From contig JAQXCD010000040.1 in the NCBI GenBank assembly GCA_029252045.1, positions 1 to 52,650 of the forward strand: a stretch of DNA of 52,650 nucleotides. Reading direction: 5' to 3'. Positions 20,300 through 29,794 of this stretch are shown here, in pieces; position 1 is the stretch's first letter, and the number at the start of each line of letters is the position of its first letter. The translations under genes were made by a program, and so were the position numbers. The stretch comes from Sulfitobacter sp. (lineage in GTDB: Bacteria > Pseudomonadota > Alphaproteobacteria > Rhodobacterales > Rhodobacteraceae). The notes beneath the pieces are model-generated. The model was not told where the DNA came from. It saw only the letters and a list, made by a program, of their open reading frames with translations, and searched no databases.

Positions 20300-20330
20300 T
20301 ATATATTCCAGCCTAACCTTGAGGTGCAAA

Positions 20331-21725
20331 ATGGCCGATACATCCTTTGATCTGATTGTCATCGGTGCAGGACCGGGCGGCTATGTCGCGGCGATCCGTG
20401 GCGCCCAGCTGGGGATGAAGGTTTGCATCATCGAGCGCGAAAACCTCGGCGGCATCTGCCTCAACTGGGGCTGCATCCCGACAAAGGCTATGCTGCGCTC
20501 CTCCGAAGTGTTCCATCTGATGCACCGCGCCAAGGAATTCGGCCTGAGTGCGACAGGCATCGACTATGACCTGGACGCCGTGGTGAAACGTTCGCGTAAG
20601 GTTGCGGGCCAGTTGTCGGGTGGCATCGGCCATTTGATGAAGAAGAACAAAATCACCGTGGTAATGGGCGATGCAACACTGCCCGCAAAAGGCAAAGTTG
20701 CCGTCAAAACCGACAAAGGCACCGAAAACCTGACCGCGAAAAACATCGTGCTGGCCACAGGCGCACGGGCGCGCGAGCTGCCCGGTCTTGAGGCCGATGG
20801 CAAACTGGTCTGGACCTACCGCCACGCCCTGCAACCGCCGCATATGCCCAAAAATCTGCTGGTCATCGGGTCGGGTGCCATCGGTATCGAATTCGCCAGC
20901 TTCTATAACACGCTAGGCGCCGATACGACTGTGATTGAAGTGATGGATCGCGTGCTACCTGTTGAAGACGCTGAAATCTCGGCCTTCGCCAAGAAGTCGT
21001 TTGAGAAACAGGGCATGAAGATCATGCAAAAGGCGATGGTCAAGAAACTTGACCGTAAGGGCGACAAAGTGACCGCCCATATCGAAGTGGGCGGCAAGAC
21101 CGAGACCCATGACTTTGACACAGTGATCAGCGCCGTGGGCATCGTCGGCAACGTCGAAAACCTCGGACTGGATGCATTGGGCGTCAAGATCGACCGCACC
21201 CATGTTGTGACGGACGAATATTGCCGCACGGGCATTGACGGTCTCTATGCTATCGGTGACATCGCGGGCGCGCCGTGGCTGGCGCACAAAGCGTCCCACG
21301 AAGGTGTTATGGTCGCTGAACTGATAGCAGGCAAACACGCCCATCCCGTCAAGCCGGAAACCATCGCAGGCTGCACCTACTGCCACCCGCAGGTGGCCTC
21401 TGTCGGCTATACCGAAGCGAAGGCGAAAGAGCTGGGTTACGAGATAAAAGTCGGTCGCTTCCCCTTCATCGGCAACGGCAAAGCCATCGCCTTGGGCGAG
21501 GAAAACGGTATGATCAAAACGATCTTTGATGCCAAAACGGGCGAGCTGCTGGGCGCGCATATGATCGGCGCGGAAGTGACCGAGCTGATTCAGGGCTACG
21601 TCATCGGCCGCCAGCTGGAAACCACCGAGGAAGACCTGATGAACACTGTCTTCCCGCATCCGACCCTGTCCGAGATGATGCACGAAAGCGTTCTGGACGC
21701 TTACGGCAAGGTCATTCACATGTAG
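20331..21725 (+). CDS. lpdA: Dihydrolipoamide dehydrogenase (E3)
   Basis: This FAD/NAD+ enzyme reoxidises dihydrolipoamide in 2-oxoacid dehydrogenase complexes. The 464 residues include the FAD GAGPGG loop (12-17), the redox disulfide Cys43/Cys48 in GGICLNWGC, a second GSGAIGIEF nucleotide motif in the middle, and the C-terminal HPTLSEMMHESVLDAYG with the catalytic His-Glu pair. No lipoyl domain is fused, unlike some E3s. ATG 20331 has TTGAGGTG upstream. Although 14 kb from pdhABC, it shares an operator-like site with pdhA, which supports an assignment to the pyruvate dehydrogenase complex rather than only to the 2-oxoglutarate complex. Confidence 0.95.
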   Translation: MADTSFDLIVIGAGPGGYVAAIRGAQLGMKVCIIERENLGGICLNWGCIPTKAMLRSSEVFHLMHRAKEFGLSATGIDYDLDAVVKRSRKVAGQLSGGIGHLMKKNKITVVMGDATLPAKGKVAVKTDKGTENLTAKNIVLATGARARELPGLEADGKLVWTYRHALQPPHMPKNLLVIGSGAIGIEFASFYNTLGADTTVIEVMDRVLPVEDAEISAFAKKSFEKQGMKIMQKAMVKKLDRKGDKVTAHIEVGGKTETHDFDTVISAVGIVGNVENLGLDALGVKIDRTHVVTDEYCRTGIDGLYAIGDIAGAPWLAHKASHEGVMVAELIAGKHAHPVKPETIAGCTYCHPQVASVGYTEAKAKELGYEIKVGRFPFIGNGKAIALGEENGMIKTIFDAKTGELLGAHMIGAEVTELIQGYVIGRQLETTEEDLMNTVFPHPTLSEMMHESVLDAYGKVIHM

Positions 21726-21733
21726 TCTTGCTG

Positions 21734-21771
21734 AAGGGCGGTCCCGCGCACCTTTGCGCTGGACCGCCCTT
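21734..21771 (+). terminator. Terminator-like hairpin after lpdA
   Basis: AAGGGCGGTCC (21734-21744) pairs perfectly with GGACCGCCCTT (21761-21771), with an inner GCGCA/TGCGC stem. There is only a weak T-tail. Confidence 0.7.
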
Positions 21772-21794
21772 GGCGCCGCTGACATACTCAATCT

Positions 21795-22358
21795 ATGGTT
21801 AGTCTCAATCGCGTCATCATGGGCCCAGCGTCACGCGGGATGATACAGGAACTCGGGCCGCAAAACCTGAAAGTGGCCGAGATTTCCGGCCATTACGGCA
21901 CGCAGTTTGATTTCAAAAGCTATGAGCAATTCCGCTATCCGGAATATGATATCTGTGCCGGTCCCTATCTGGATCCCGACACAGGCAAGCCGCGCAAATT
22001 TGATCTGATCCTTGCCAATCAGGTCTGGGAGCATCTGGACCGCCCCTATACCGCCACGCGTCATGTGCGCCAGATGCTCAAAAAGGGCGGTAAATTCTGG
22101 GTGGCCGTGCCGTTCTATGTGCCGTTTCACGCGGCCCCCATGGATAATTCCCGCTGGTCCGCCCGCGGCCTCAAGAATTTCCTGATCGAATGCGGGTTCG
22201 AAGAAGAGCTGATCCAGTCCTTCCAATTGGGCAACCGCCATGTCGCCAAACGCAACATGGAAGAGGTCTGGCCGCCCGAATACATCGAGGGCGAGGATGA
22301 CATCACCGACGACCCTATGATGCCCATCTGCGCATGGGCCATGGCCGAGCGTAGCTGA
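21795..22358 (+). CDS. Class I SAM-dependent methyltransferase
   Basis: This 187-residue protein has a methyltransferase-like fold: VAEISG near residue 27 (the nucleotide-binding strand and loop), FDLILANQVWEHL near 75 (motif similar to SAM methyltransferases of the ubiE/methyltransf_23 type) and MLKKGGKFWVAVPF near 100. The substrate is unknown. The ribosome site is weak. Its stop overlaps the start of the next gene by one base (TGATG), so it is translated together with an MFS transporter. Confidence 0.75.
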   Translation: MVSLNRVIMGPASRGMIQELGPQNLKVAEISGHYGTQFDFKSYEQFRYPEYDICAGPYLDPDTGKPRKFDLILANQVWEHLDRPYTATRHVRQMLKKGGKFWVAVPFYVPFHAAPMDNSRWSARGLKNFLIECGFEEELIQSFQLGNRHVAKRNMEEVWPPEYIEGEDDITDDPMMPICAWAMAERS

Positions 22359-23512
22359 TGCGGGGATCATGGCCGTTGATCCTGGCGCTCTGGGGCGCGG
22401 GCCTTGGTGCGGCGATGCAATACGCAAAAATCTCCGTGATCTATGATCTGCTGGGCGGCATCTACCCCGAGGGCGGCGCTGCCTTGGGCTGGCTGGTGTC
22501 TGTGGTGGGCGGCATCGGGATTGTGTTGGGCGTGGTCGCCGCAATGCTGGTGGCGCGGGTGCGCTACCGCCGTGCGCTGCTGGCGGCATTGTGGCTGGGC
22601 GCGCTTGTCTCATTGGGCCAAGCCCTGTTGCCGCCACTGCCTGTGATGTTGGGCCTCAGGGTGATCGAGGGCATCTCGCAGCTTGCGATCGTGGTGGCCG
22701 CGCCCACTTTGATTGCCCAGATTGCCACTGATCACCAGCGCGGTCTTGCGCTAACACTTTGGGGGACGTTCTTTGGCGTGGCCTTTGCGGTGATGGCATG
22801 GGGGGGGCTACCCTTTGCGCGCGCCGCAGGGATACCTGCGCTGTTTGCCGCGCATGCTGCCTATATGGCGGGTTTTGCGCTCTACCTCGCGCCGCGTTTG
22901 CGAACGCTGCCGGAGGAGGGTGACATCCCTGCCTTCTCCCTCACCACCATCCTGAACACTCACAAAGCAATCTACACAAGTCCGCGTATCGCAGCCCCCG
23001 CGGCGGGCTGGTTGTTCTATACCTTCTGCTTCGTCTCCATCCTGACGGTTCTGCCGCCCTATCTGGACGCAACCGTCCGCGCACTGGTGATGGGGGCGAT
23101 GCCGCTGGTCAGTATAGCGGTGTCAATGACGCTCGGGGTGGTCCTGCTACGCTATATCTCTGCGGTGAATGTGGTGATTGCAGGCTTCGCCGCCTCTGCA
23201 TTGTGTATGGTCTGGCTTTGGGCTGTCCCTGCGGGCGTGTTCGCCTGTCTGGCGCTGGCCGCTGCCATGGGGCTGATCCAGGGAGCTAGCTTTGCCGCTG
23301 TGCCGCAATTGAACACCGGCGCGCAGGCCCAGACCCAAGCCAACGGGGCCATGGCGCAGATGGGCAATCTGGGAAACACGCTCGGCACGCCCGTGATGGC
23401 TATGGCGCTGGCCGGTTGGGGCTATTTCAGCCTGCCGGTCCTCGCGGGCGCCGCATTTGCCTTGGGCCTGATCCTTCACCTTTTGCTGGCCACCCTGCGC
23501 AGAAAAGCCTGA
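22358..23512 (+). CDS. MFS transporter coupled to the methyltransferase
   Basis: This 384-residue, about 12-span major facilitator protein resembles small CynX/YbfB-like permeases. Gly/Ala-rich helices run through the whole length, and there is no long soluble domain. ATG 22358 overlaps the preceding stop by one base. The substrate cannot be read from sequence. The tight coupling suggests it moves something made or modified by the methyltransferase, but that is only contextual. Confidence 0.8.
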   Translation: MRGSWPLILALWGAGLGAAMQYAKISVIYDLLGGIYPEGGAALGWLVSVVGGIGIVLGVVAAMLVARVRYRRALLAALWLGALVSLGQALLPPLPVMLGLRVIEGISQLAIVVAAPTLIAQIATDHQRGLALTLWGTFFGVAFAVMAWGGLPFARAAGIPALFAAHAAYMAGFALYLAPRLRTLPEEGDIPAFSLTTILNTHKAIYTSPRIAAPAAGWLFYTFCFVSILTVLPPYLDATVRALVMGAMPLVSIAVSMTLGVVLLRYISAVNVVIAGFAASALCMVWLWAVPAGVFACLALAAAMGLIQGASFAAVPQLNTGAQAQTQANGAMAQMGNLGNTLGTPVMAMALAGWGYFSLPVLAGAAFALGLILHLLLATLRRKA

Positions 23513-23592
23513 TGTTTACCCTTTGTTCACATTTATCCATTGGAAAATCCCGTCACCCCGCCTATATCCGGTAGGAACCAAAGGGGTGCCGC

Positions 23593-26457
23593 ATGGCTGA
23601 GCTGAAGAACATCGAAGTGCGCGGCGCGCGCGAACATAATCTCAAGAACATTGACGTGGACATACCCCGTGATCAGCTCGTTGTTATCACGGGGCTGTCC
23701 GGCTCGGGCAAGTCGTCGCTGGCGTTCGACACGATCTATGCCGAAGGCCAGCGCCGCTATGTGGAATCGCTGAGCGCTTACGCCCGCCAGTTCCTTGATT
23801 TGATGCAGAAACCCGATGTGGATCACATCAGTGGCCTGTCACCCGCAATCAGCATCGAGCAGAAAACCACGTCGAAAAATCCGCGCTCGACCGTAGGAAC
23901 AGTGACCGAGATTTATGACTACATGCGCCTGCTGTTTGCCCGTGTCGGCACGCCCTACAGCCCAGCCACAGGCAAACCCATTGAGGCGCAGCAGGTGCAG
24001 GATATGGTCGACCGCATCATGACGATGGAGGAAGGCACGCGCGCCTATCTGCTGGCGCCTATCATCCGCGACCGCAAAGGTGAGTACCGCAAGGAATTCC
24101 TTGAATTGCGCAAATCCGGTTTCCAGCGGGTGAAAGTGAATGGCGAGTTTTTCGAGCTGGACACGCCACCGACGCTGGACAAGAAATTCCGCCATGACAT
24201 CGACGTAGTTGTAGACCGCATTGTGGTCCGCGAAGGGCTGGAGACACGGCTGGCCGATAGTCTGCGCACCGCTCTTGATCTGGCCGATGGCATCGCCATC
24301 CTCGAGACAGCGCCAAGCGAAGGTGAGCCCGAGCGCCATACCTTCTCCGAGAAGTTTGCCTGCCCTGTCAGCGGCTTCACCATCCCCGAGATCGAGCCGC
24401 GCCTGTTTTCCTTCAACGCGCCTTTTGGGGCATGCCCGTCCTGCGACGGTTTGGGCAAGGAGCTGTTCTTTGACGAGCGGCTGGTCGTGCCTGACCAGAA
24501 CCTGAAAATATACGACGGCGCGCTGGCCCCATGGCGCAAAGGCAAGTCGCCCTATTTCCTGCAAACCATCGAAGCGATTGCCAAGCATTACGGCTTTAGC
24601 CAGTCCGCCAAATGGAAGGACATCGACCCGAAAATCCAGCAGGTTTTCCTCTATGGCTCCGGCAAGGAAGAGATCAAATTCCGCTACGACGAGGGCGGTC
24701 GCGTCTATGAAGTGACCCGCGTGTTCGAAGGGGTGATCCCCAATATGGAGCGTCGTTACCGCGAGACAGACAGCAACTGGATCCGTGAAGAGTTCGAGCG
24801 TTACCAAAACAACCGCCCCTGCGGTACCTGCGAGGGATACCGCCTGCGCCCCGAAGCCTTGGCCGTCAAGATCGGTAAAGGGGATAAATTGCTGCATGCT
24901 GGGCAGGTAGTACAGATGTCGATCCGTGAGGCATGGGAGTGGTGTAACATCGTTCCCGACCAGCTGACTGCGCAAAAGAACGAGATTGCCAAGGCGATCC
25001 TGAAGGAAATACGGGAACGTCTTGGATTCTTAAATAATGTTGGATTAGAGTATCTTACACTCGCACGTTCAAGTGGTACATTAAGTGGCGGCGAGAGCCA
25101 GCGGATCCGCTTGGCCAGCCAGATCGGCTCTGGCTTGACGGGTGTTCTCTATGTGCTGGACGAACCTTCCATCGGCCTGCACCAGCGTGATAACGACCGC
25201 CTGTTGCAAACCCTCAAGAACCTGCGTGACCAAGGCAACTCTGTGATTGTGGTCGAGCATGACGAGGAAGCCATCCGCGAGGCCGATTATGTCTTTGATA
25301 TTGGACCAGGTGCTGGCGTGCACGGTGGGCGTGTGGTCAGCCATGGCACGCCGGAACATGTGGCCAATGATCCGAATTCCATGACAGGGCAGTACCTTAC
25401 CGGAAAACGCCGGATAGAGGTGCCGACCGAGCGGCGCAAAGGCAACAAAAAGAAAATTCAGGTGGTCAAGGCCACCGGAAACAATCTGCAAAACATCACT
25501 GTGGACTTCCCGCTGGCGAAATTCGTCTGCGTCACAGGGGTGTCGGGCGGGGGCAAATCGACCCTGACCATCGAGACATTGTTCAAAACGGCCTCAATGA
25601 ACCTGAACGGTGCGCGCCAGACACCGGCCCCTTGTGAGACCATCAAAGGGCTGGAGCATCTGGACAAGGTCATCGATATCGATCAGCGCGCTATTGGGAG
25701 AACTCCACGTTCAAATCCAGCGACTTACACGGGGGCCTTCACCCCGATCCGTGACTGGTTTGCCGGACTTCCCGAAGCCAAAGCGCGCGGATATAAACCC
25801 GGCCGCTTCAGCTTTAACGTTAAGGGCGGGCGCTGTGAGGCCTGTCAGGGCGACGGGGTGATCAAGATCGAGATGCACTTCCTGCCGGATGTCTATGTCG
25901 AATGCGAGACCTGCAAAGGGGCGCGCTATAACCGCGAAACGCTTGAGGTCAAATTCAAGGGCAAAAGCATCGCTGACGTGCTGGATATGACCGTTGAGGA
26001 CGCGCAGACCTTCTTTACCGCAGTGCCTTCGATCCGCGAAAAGATGGATGCACTGATGCGGGTTGGTCTTGGCTATATCAAGGTTGGCCAGCAGGCGACG
26101 ACCCTGTCGGGGGGCGAGGCGCAGCGCGTCAAGCTCTCAAAAGAGCTCAGCAAGCGCTCTACAGGCCGCACATTGTACATTCTGGATGAGCCTACCACCG
26201 GCTTGCACTTTGAGGATGTACGCAAGCTGTTGGAAGTGCTGCACGAGCTGGTGGATCAGGGGAATTCGGTCATCGTGATCGAGCATAATCTGGATGTGGT
26301 GAAAACCGCCGATTACATCATCGACATCGGCCCCGAAGGCGGGGATGGCGGCGGTCAGGTGGTAGCCAAAGGCACGCCGGAGCAGGTGGCGGAGGTCGAG
26401 GGCAGCTATACCGGAAAATACCTCAAACCCATGCTGACGCCCCGCGTGGCGACCTGA
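23593..26457 (+). CDS. uvrA: Excinuclease ABC subunit A
   Basis: UvrA is the damage-sensing ATPase of nucleotide excision repair and loads UvrB. The 954 residues hold two ABC domains: Walker A GLSGSGKS at 34-41 with its LSGGE signature near residue 497, and a second Walker A (GVSGGGKST) with LSGGE near the C-terminus. Zinc-binding Cys clusters ([14 protein letters not shown]...CETCKG) are intact. The codon use changes abruptly in two short stretches (25009-25088 and 25690-25730), which use TTA, ATA and AGA codons rare in the neighbourhood. No complete alphaproteobacterial LexA site (GTTC-N7-GTTC) was seen upstream, only one half-site. The stop abuts the stop of the convergent gene. Confidence 0.97.
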   Translation: MAELKNIEVRGAREHNLKNIDVDIPRDQLVVITGLSGSGKSSLAFDTIYAEGQRRYVESLSAYARQFLDLMQKPDVDHISGLSPAISIEQKTTSKNPRSTVGTVTEIYDYMRLLFARVGTPYSPATGKPIEAQQVQDMVDRIMTMEEGTRAYLLAPIIRDRKGEYRKEFLELRKSGFQRVKVNGEFFELDTPPTLDKKFRHDIDVVVDRIVVREGLETRLADSLRTALDLADGIAILETAPSEGEPERHTFSEKFACPVSGFTIPEIEPRLFSFNAPFGACPSCDGLGKELFFDERLVVPDQNLKIYDGALAPWRKGKSPYFLQTIEAIAKHYGFSQSAKWKDIDPKIQQVFLYGSGKEEIKFRYDEGGRVYEVTRVFEGVIPNMERRYRETDSNWIREEFERYQNNRPCGTCEGYRLRPEALAVKIGKGDKLLHAGQVVQMSIREAWEWCNIVPDQLTAQKNEIAKAILKEIRERLGFLNNVGLEYLTLARSSGTLSGGESQRIRLASQIGSGLTGVLYVLDEPSIGLHQRDNDRLLQTLKNLRDQGNSVIVVEHDEEAIREADYVFDIGPGAGVHGGRVVSHGTPEHVANDPNSMTGQYLTGKRRIEVPTERRKGNKKKIQVVKATGNNLQNITVDFPLAKFVCVTGVSGGGKSTLTIETLFKTASMNLNGARQTPAPCETIKGLEHLDKVIDIDQRAIGRTPRSNPATYTGAFTPIRDWFAGLPEAKARGYKPGRFSFNVKGGRCEACQGDGVIKIEMHFLPDVYVECETCKGARYNRETLEVKFKGKSIADVLDMTVEDAQTFFTAVPSIREKMDALMRVGLGYIKVGQQATTLSGGEAQRVKLSKELSKRSTGRTLYILDEPTTGLHFEDVRKLLEVLHELVDQGNSVIVIEHNLDVVKTADYIIDIGPEGGDGGGQVVAKGTPEQVAEVEGSYTGKYLKPMLTPRVAT

Positions 26458-27795
26458 TCAGGGCGCGCTGAGGCACAGGTCCAGCAAGCGGGCGAAATCA
26501 GTGGCATCGAGGCTGTCAAAACGCCCCGAGAGGTCCTCGATCTCGTCCGCGCGGGCGCGGCCCAGAACCGGATCGCTAAAGCGGTGAAACTTGTCCGAAA
26601 TCTCGGTATCGCTGAGCGGGTCGTCACGGTCGCCCCGTGGGCTGCGCGGCGCTGAGGTGAACGCGCGTCCGTCCGTGGTCCGGATTGTGACCTCTGCCCA
26701 ACGTTTGGCGATAGAAATCTTGGTATAATGATCATCATCAATGAGTTGCACAGATTTGCTCAACCGCAGAATGTCCGGATCGGATAGGGTTTCGGGGGCC
26801 AGTTCGGCGACGCCAATGTCGCCGCGCACAATCATGCAGGCCACCGGAAAGGCGATGGAATAGCTGAATTCATCCAGCGTGGCGGGAGTATGTCCGGCCA
26901 GCCGTGTGGCGTTGTGGAAGGTACGGATATCCACGCCGGCCACATCCTGCGCTGTCAGCCCGTGTGCGGCCATCAGTTCAGCAGAGGCATCAATCGAGGG
27001 ATGTGCCCAGCGGCAGCACGGATAGGGCTTGTAGCTGGTGTCCTCAACCGTGCGCCAGGCCGTGCCCAGATCCTCCCAGAACGCGGGCGTTTGCTCGCAG
27101 GTCAGGGCAGGCGCGCCGGTGAACCCCTCACGCGCCAGATAGGCCGCTGTGAGGCCGGAGGGCGCGCCCCAGCCCACACCGTCGCGCAGCATTGTCGGAT
27201 GGTCGATGCAGCGCATCATCTGGCTGCGGGGCCCGTGAAACTCGCCAATGCCCGCCGCATGGCGGATTTGCTGGGATGTCAGGCCCATCGCCCGCGCAGC
27301 TGCTGTGGCAACGCCTGTAGATGTCCACGCACCCGAGGTATGGTAATCCGCGCAGGTGGCATGCTGTGCCAGCCCCGCGCGATAGCTGACTTCATAGGCC
27401 ACTGTCAGCCAGACGGCAAATTCGGCCCCTGTAACGGGCCGGTCGATTGCGTCGGCAAGTGCCAACAAAGCAGGAAACACAGCAGATCCCGCGTGGCCCT
27501 TGCAAGGTGTTGTGGTGTCATGCGCATCCACCGCGTCCACCGTAAAGGCACCCGCCATAGCCGCACCCACAGGGCTGACGGAGCCACCATGCATCAAAAT
27601 GCGCGCGCTTCCCGCACTGCCCGCCCCGAAAACGGCCAGCGCGCCACGGCGGGCCACATTTGCCATCTCTGTGGTCGAGGCCACCGCCGCAGTGCCGATC
27701 GTATCGGTAAATGACCGCCGCAGCGTCCAGAGTAACTCTTGCGGCAGATCCTCATATTCCAGAGTAGCAGCGAATGTATCAAAGGGCAGGGCCAT
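26458..27795 (-). CDS. MmgE/PrpD family protein
   Basis: This 445-residue protein resembles the MmgE/PrpD fold of 2-methylcitrate dehydratase and related (often uncharacterised) dehydratases. Typical features are the N-terminal helical domain with a DTIGTAAVAS segment, VDAHDTTTPCKGHAGSAVFPA, and SYKPYPCCRWAHPSIDA in the lid domain. The exact substrate is not predictable: PrpD proper acts on 2-methylcitrate, but many homologues do not. It ends back-to-back with uvrA (stops directly adjacent) and lies upstream of, and on the same strand as, nothing else in its operon. Its proximity to propionyl-CoA-producing valine catabolism genes fits a propionate-related role, as inference only. Confidence 0.8.
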   Translation of the reverse strand: MALPFDTFAATLEYEDLPQELLWTLRRSFTDTIGTAAVASTTEMANVARRGALAVFGAGSAGSARILMHGGSVSPVGAAMAGAFTVDAVDAHDTTTPCKGHAGSAVFPALLALADAIDRPVTGAEFAVWLTVAYEVSYRAGLAQHATCADYHTSGAWTSTGVATAAARAMGLTSQQIRHAAGIGEFHGPRSQMMRCIDHPTMLRDGVGWGAPSGLTAAYLAREGFTGAPALTCEQTPAFWEDLGTAWRTVEDTSYKPYPCCRWAHPSIDASAELMAAHGLTAQDVAGVDIRTFHNATRLAGHTPATLDEFSYSIAFPVACMIVRGDIGVAELAPETLSDPDILRLSKSVQLIDDDHYTKISIAKRWAEVTIRTTDGRAFTSAPRSPRGDRDDPLSDTEISDKFHRFSDPVLGRARADEIEDLSGRFDSLDATDFARLLDLCLSAP

Positions 27796-27864
27796 GCGGG
27801 GTTCCTTTGGCTGGTTTTCTCCAGCCTAAGGACCGCAGCGGCGTAAAAATGCCCGAAAGCGACG

Positions 27865-29793
27865 TTAACTATCCCGCCCGCGCTTCTCGAACCGCGGCAA
27901 CATGGCCGAGAAGTCCTTGCCGCGCCCGTCTTCATCCTCGACAAACCGCGCATAGAGGGTGCGGGCAAGCGCACCCATAGGCGTATCGGCATCGACCGCT
28001 TCGGCAGCTTGCTGGCTGAGGCCTAGATCCTTCAACATCAGCTCGGCGGCGAAACCGGGCGCATAGCCGTTATCTGCGGGCGTTTTCGGCCCGACGCCGG
28101 GGGCAGGGCAATAGGTGTTCATCGACCAGCTGGACCCAGAAGAGGTGCTGGCCACGTCAAACATCTTCTGACGGTCGAGGCCGAGTTTATCCGCCAAGGC
28201 AAAGGCTTCGCAGGTGGCGATCATTGTGGCGCCCAAGATCATATTATTGCAAATCTTGGCGGCCTGGCCTGCACCAGCACCGCCGCAATGCACAGCTTTT
28301 TGTCCCATAATGTCAAACAGACCCGACGCCGCAGCAAAGGCTGTATCAGAACCACCCGCCATAAAGGTCAGCGTGCCACCCGCTGCACCACCCACGCCGC
28401 CAGAGACAGGCGCATCGACAAATCCGATGCCGATGCTTGCGGCCTGTGCGCCCACATCACGCGCGCTGTCGACATCCACCGTAGAGCAGTCCACCAGCGT
28501 GGCTCCTTTTTTCATCGCAGGCAGCACCTGTGCCGAAACGGCGCGCATGATGGCCCCGTTTGGCAACATGGTGAATACAAAATCCGCACCCGCACAGGCG
28601 GCCTCAACTGTTGCGGAAATTTCGACGCCTTTTGCTGTGGTGCCTGCGGTGTCAAATCCGGTCACACGGTGCCCCGCCGCCGCCAGATTGCTGGCCATAG
28701 GCGCACCCATGTTTCCAAGTCCGATAAATCCGATGTTAAAAGTGTTCATATCCGTTTCCTGTGTCAGGGAGAGTGGGTTTTTACCCAGAGGCGCCAACAT
28801 CTTGGCAACCGCCACAGCGGGCACGTCACCTTCAGCATACTGCCACTTCGGCTGGCGGTCTTTGTCGATGATAGCGGCCCGGATGCCCTCCAGAAAATCG
28901 CCATGCTCCATCGCGCGGGACGTGAATCTATATTCCAGGTCCAGCGCCTTTTCCATGCTGAGCGAGGGGCCACGCAAACGGTGGATCATCTCGACGGTAC
29001 AGGCCATCGACAAAGGCGCGTTGCGCGCCATCATCTTACGGGCCTGCTCCGCAAATGGGCTGTCATCGGCGGCCAATGTGCGCCGGATGTCATCCAACGA
29101 TTCACCCGCAAAACAGGCGTCAATCTGTGCGATCTGCCTGCTCAATACCCCTTCAGGCGCCTCTGTTGCGAAGGCCTCCAGACAGGTAGGATCCCCCTCA
29201 GTTTCCAAAGCAGATATCGCATTTTTCCACATTGACTGCGGAATGTAGGTATCTGCAAATCCTGCATAAATAGCATCTGAGGCATTCATGCGTGCCGCAG
29301 TTGTCCCCAGGTACTCTCCAACCCGTCCAGGTGCCAGCGCCAGCATCAGCGACCCACCCACATCTGGCACCAGCCCGATACCAACTTCGGGCATCGCAAT
29401 CTGGCTGCTCTCGCCCACAATGCGGTGCGATCCGTGGCAACCAATCCCGACACCGCCCCCCATGGTAAAGCCCTGAAGGAAGGAGATAACAGGTTTCGGA
29501 TAGCTGAAAATTTTATGGTTCAGCCGATATTCATCGGCCCAGAATTTTTGCCCGTATGCAAAATCACCCTGCGTGCCTGTGGCATACAATTCCGCAATAT
29601 CCCCGCCCGAGCAAAAGGCGCGATCCCCTTCCGCATCAATCACAATCACCGAAACATCGTCGTTGTTCCGCCATTCCTCCAACGCTTCTTCAATGGCCAG
29701 ACACATTTGATATGTCATTGCGTTCAACGCCTTGGAGCGGGTCAGGGTGATCCGGCCAGCCTGTCCGGTGGTGCGAATATCAATATCACTCAT
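27865..29793 (-). CDS. Fused 3-hydroxyisobutyryl-CoA hydrolase / 3-hydroxyisobutyrate dehydrogenase
   Basis: One uninterrupted 642-codon frame encodes two valine-catabolic enzymes that are normally separate. Residues 1-348 form a crotonase-fold hydrolase (FCSGGDIAELY; TMGGGVGIGCHGSHRIV; PEVGIGLVPDVGGS with the catalytic acid residues) that releases 3-hydroxyisobutyrate. Residues 349-642 form a complete MmsB dehydrogenase (Rossmann GFIGLGNMG, substrate loop DAPVSGGVGGA, catalytic Lys in AAKICNN). The join is NPLSLTQETD-MNTF: no stop precedes the MmsB Met at 28749, but its ribosome site AGGAAA (28760-28755) remains at good spacing, so free MmsB could also be made. The fused gene starts one nucleotide after the isobutyryl-CoA dehydrogenase stop. 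A recent small indel or a sequencing error could equally explain the fusion. Confidence 0.85.
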   Translation of the reverse strand: MSDIDIRTTGQAGRITLTRSKALNAMTYQMCLAIEEALEEWRNNDDVSVIVIDAEGDRAFCSGGDIAELYATGTQGDFAYGQKFWADEYRLNHKIFSYPKPVISFLQGFTMGGGVGIGCHGSHRIVGESSQIAMPEVGIGLVPDVGGSLMLALAPGRVGEYLGTTAARMNASDAIYAGFADTYIPQSMWKNAISALETEGDPTCLEAFATEAPEGVLSRQIAQIDACFAGESLDDIRRTLAADDSPFAEQARKMMARNAPLSMACTVEMIHRLRGPSLSMEKALDLEYRFTSRAMEHGDFLEGIRAAIIDKDRQPKWQYAEGDVPAVAVAKMLAPLGKNPLSLTQETDMNTFNIGFIGLGNMGAPMASNLAAAGHRVTGFDTAGTTAKGVEISATVEAACAGADFVFTMLPNGAIMRAVSAQVLPAMKKGATLVDCSTVDVDSARDVGAQAASIGIGFVDAPVSGGVGGAAGGTLTFMAGGSDTAFAAASGLFDIMGQKAVHCGGAGAGQAAKICNNMILGATMIATCEAFALADKLGLDRQKMFDVASTSSGSSWSMNTYCPAPGVGPKTPADNGYAPGFAAELMLKDLGLSQQAAEAVDADTPMGALARTLYARFVEDEDGRGKDFSAMLPRFEKRGRDS

Positions 29794-29794
29794 C

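Noticed and set aside
23513..23592. LexA (SOS) box upstream of uvrA
   Set aside because: Only one GTTC half-site (about 23524) is present; the second half at N7 spacing reads TCCA.
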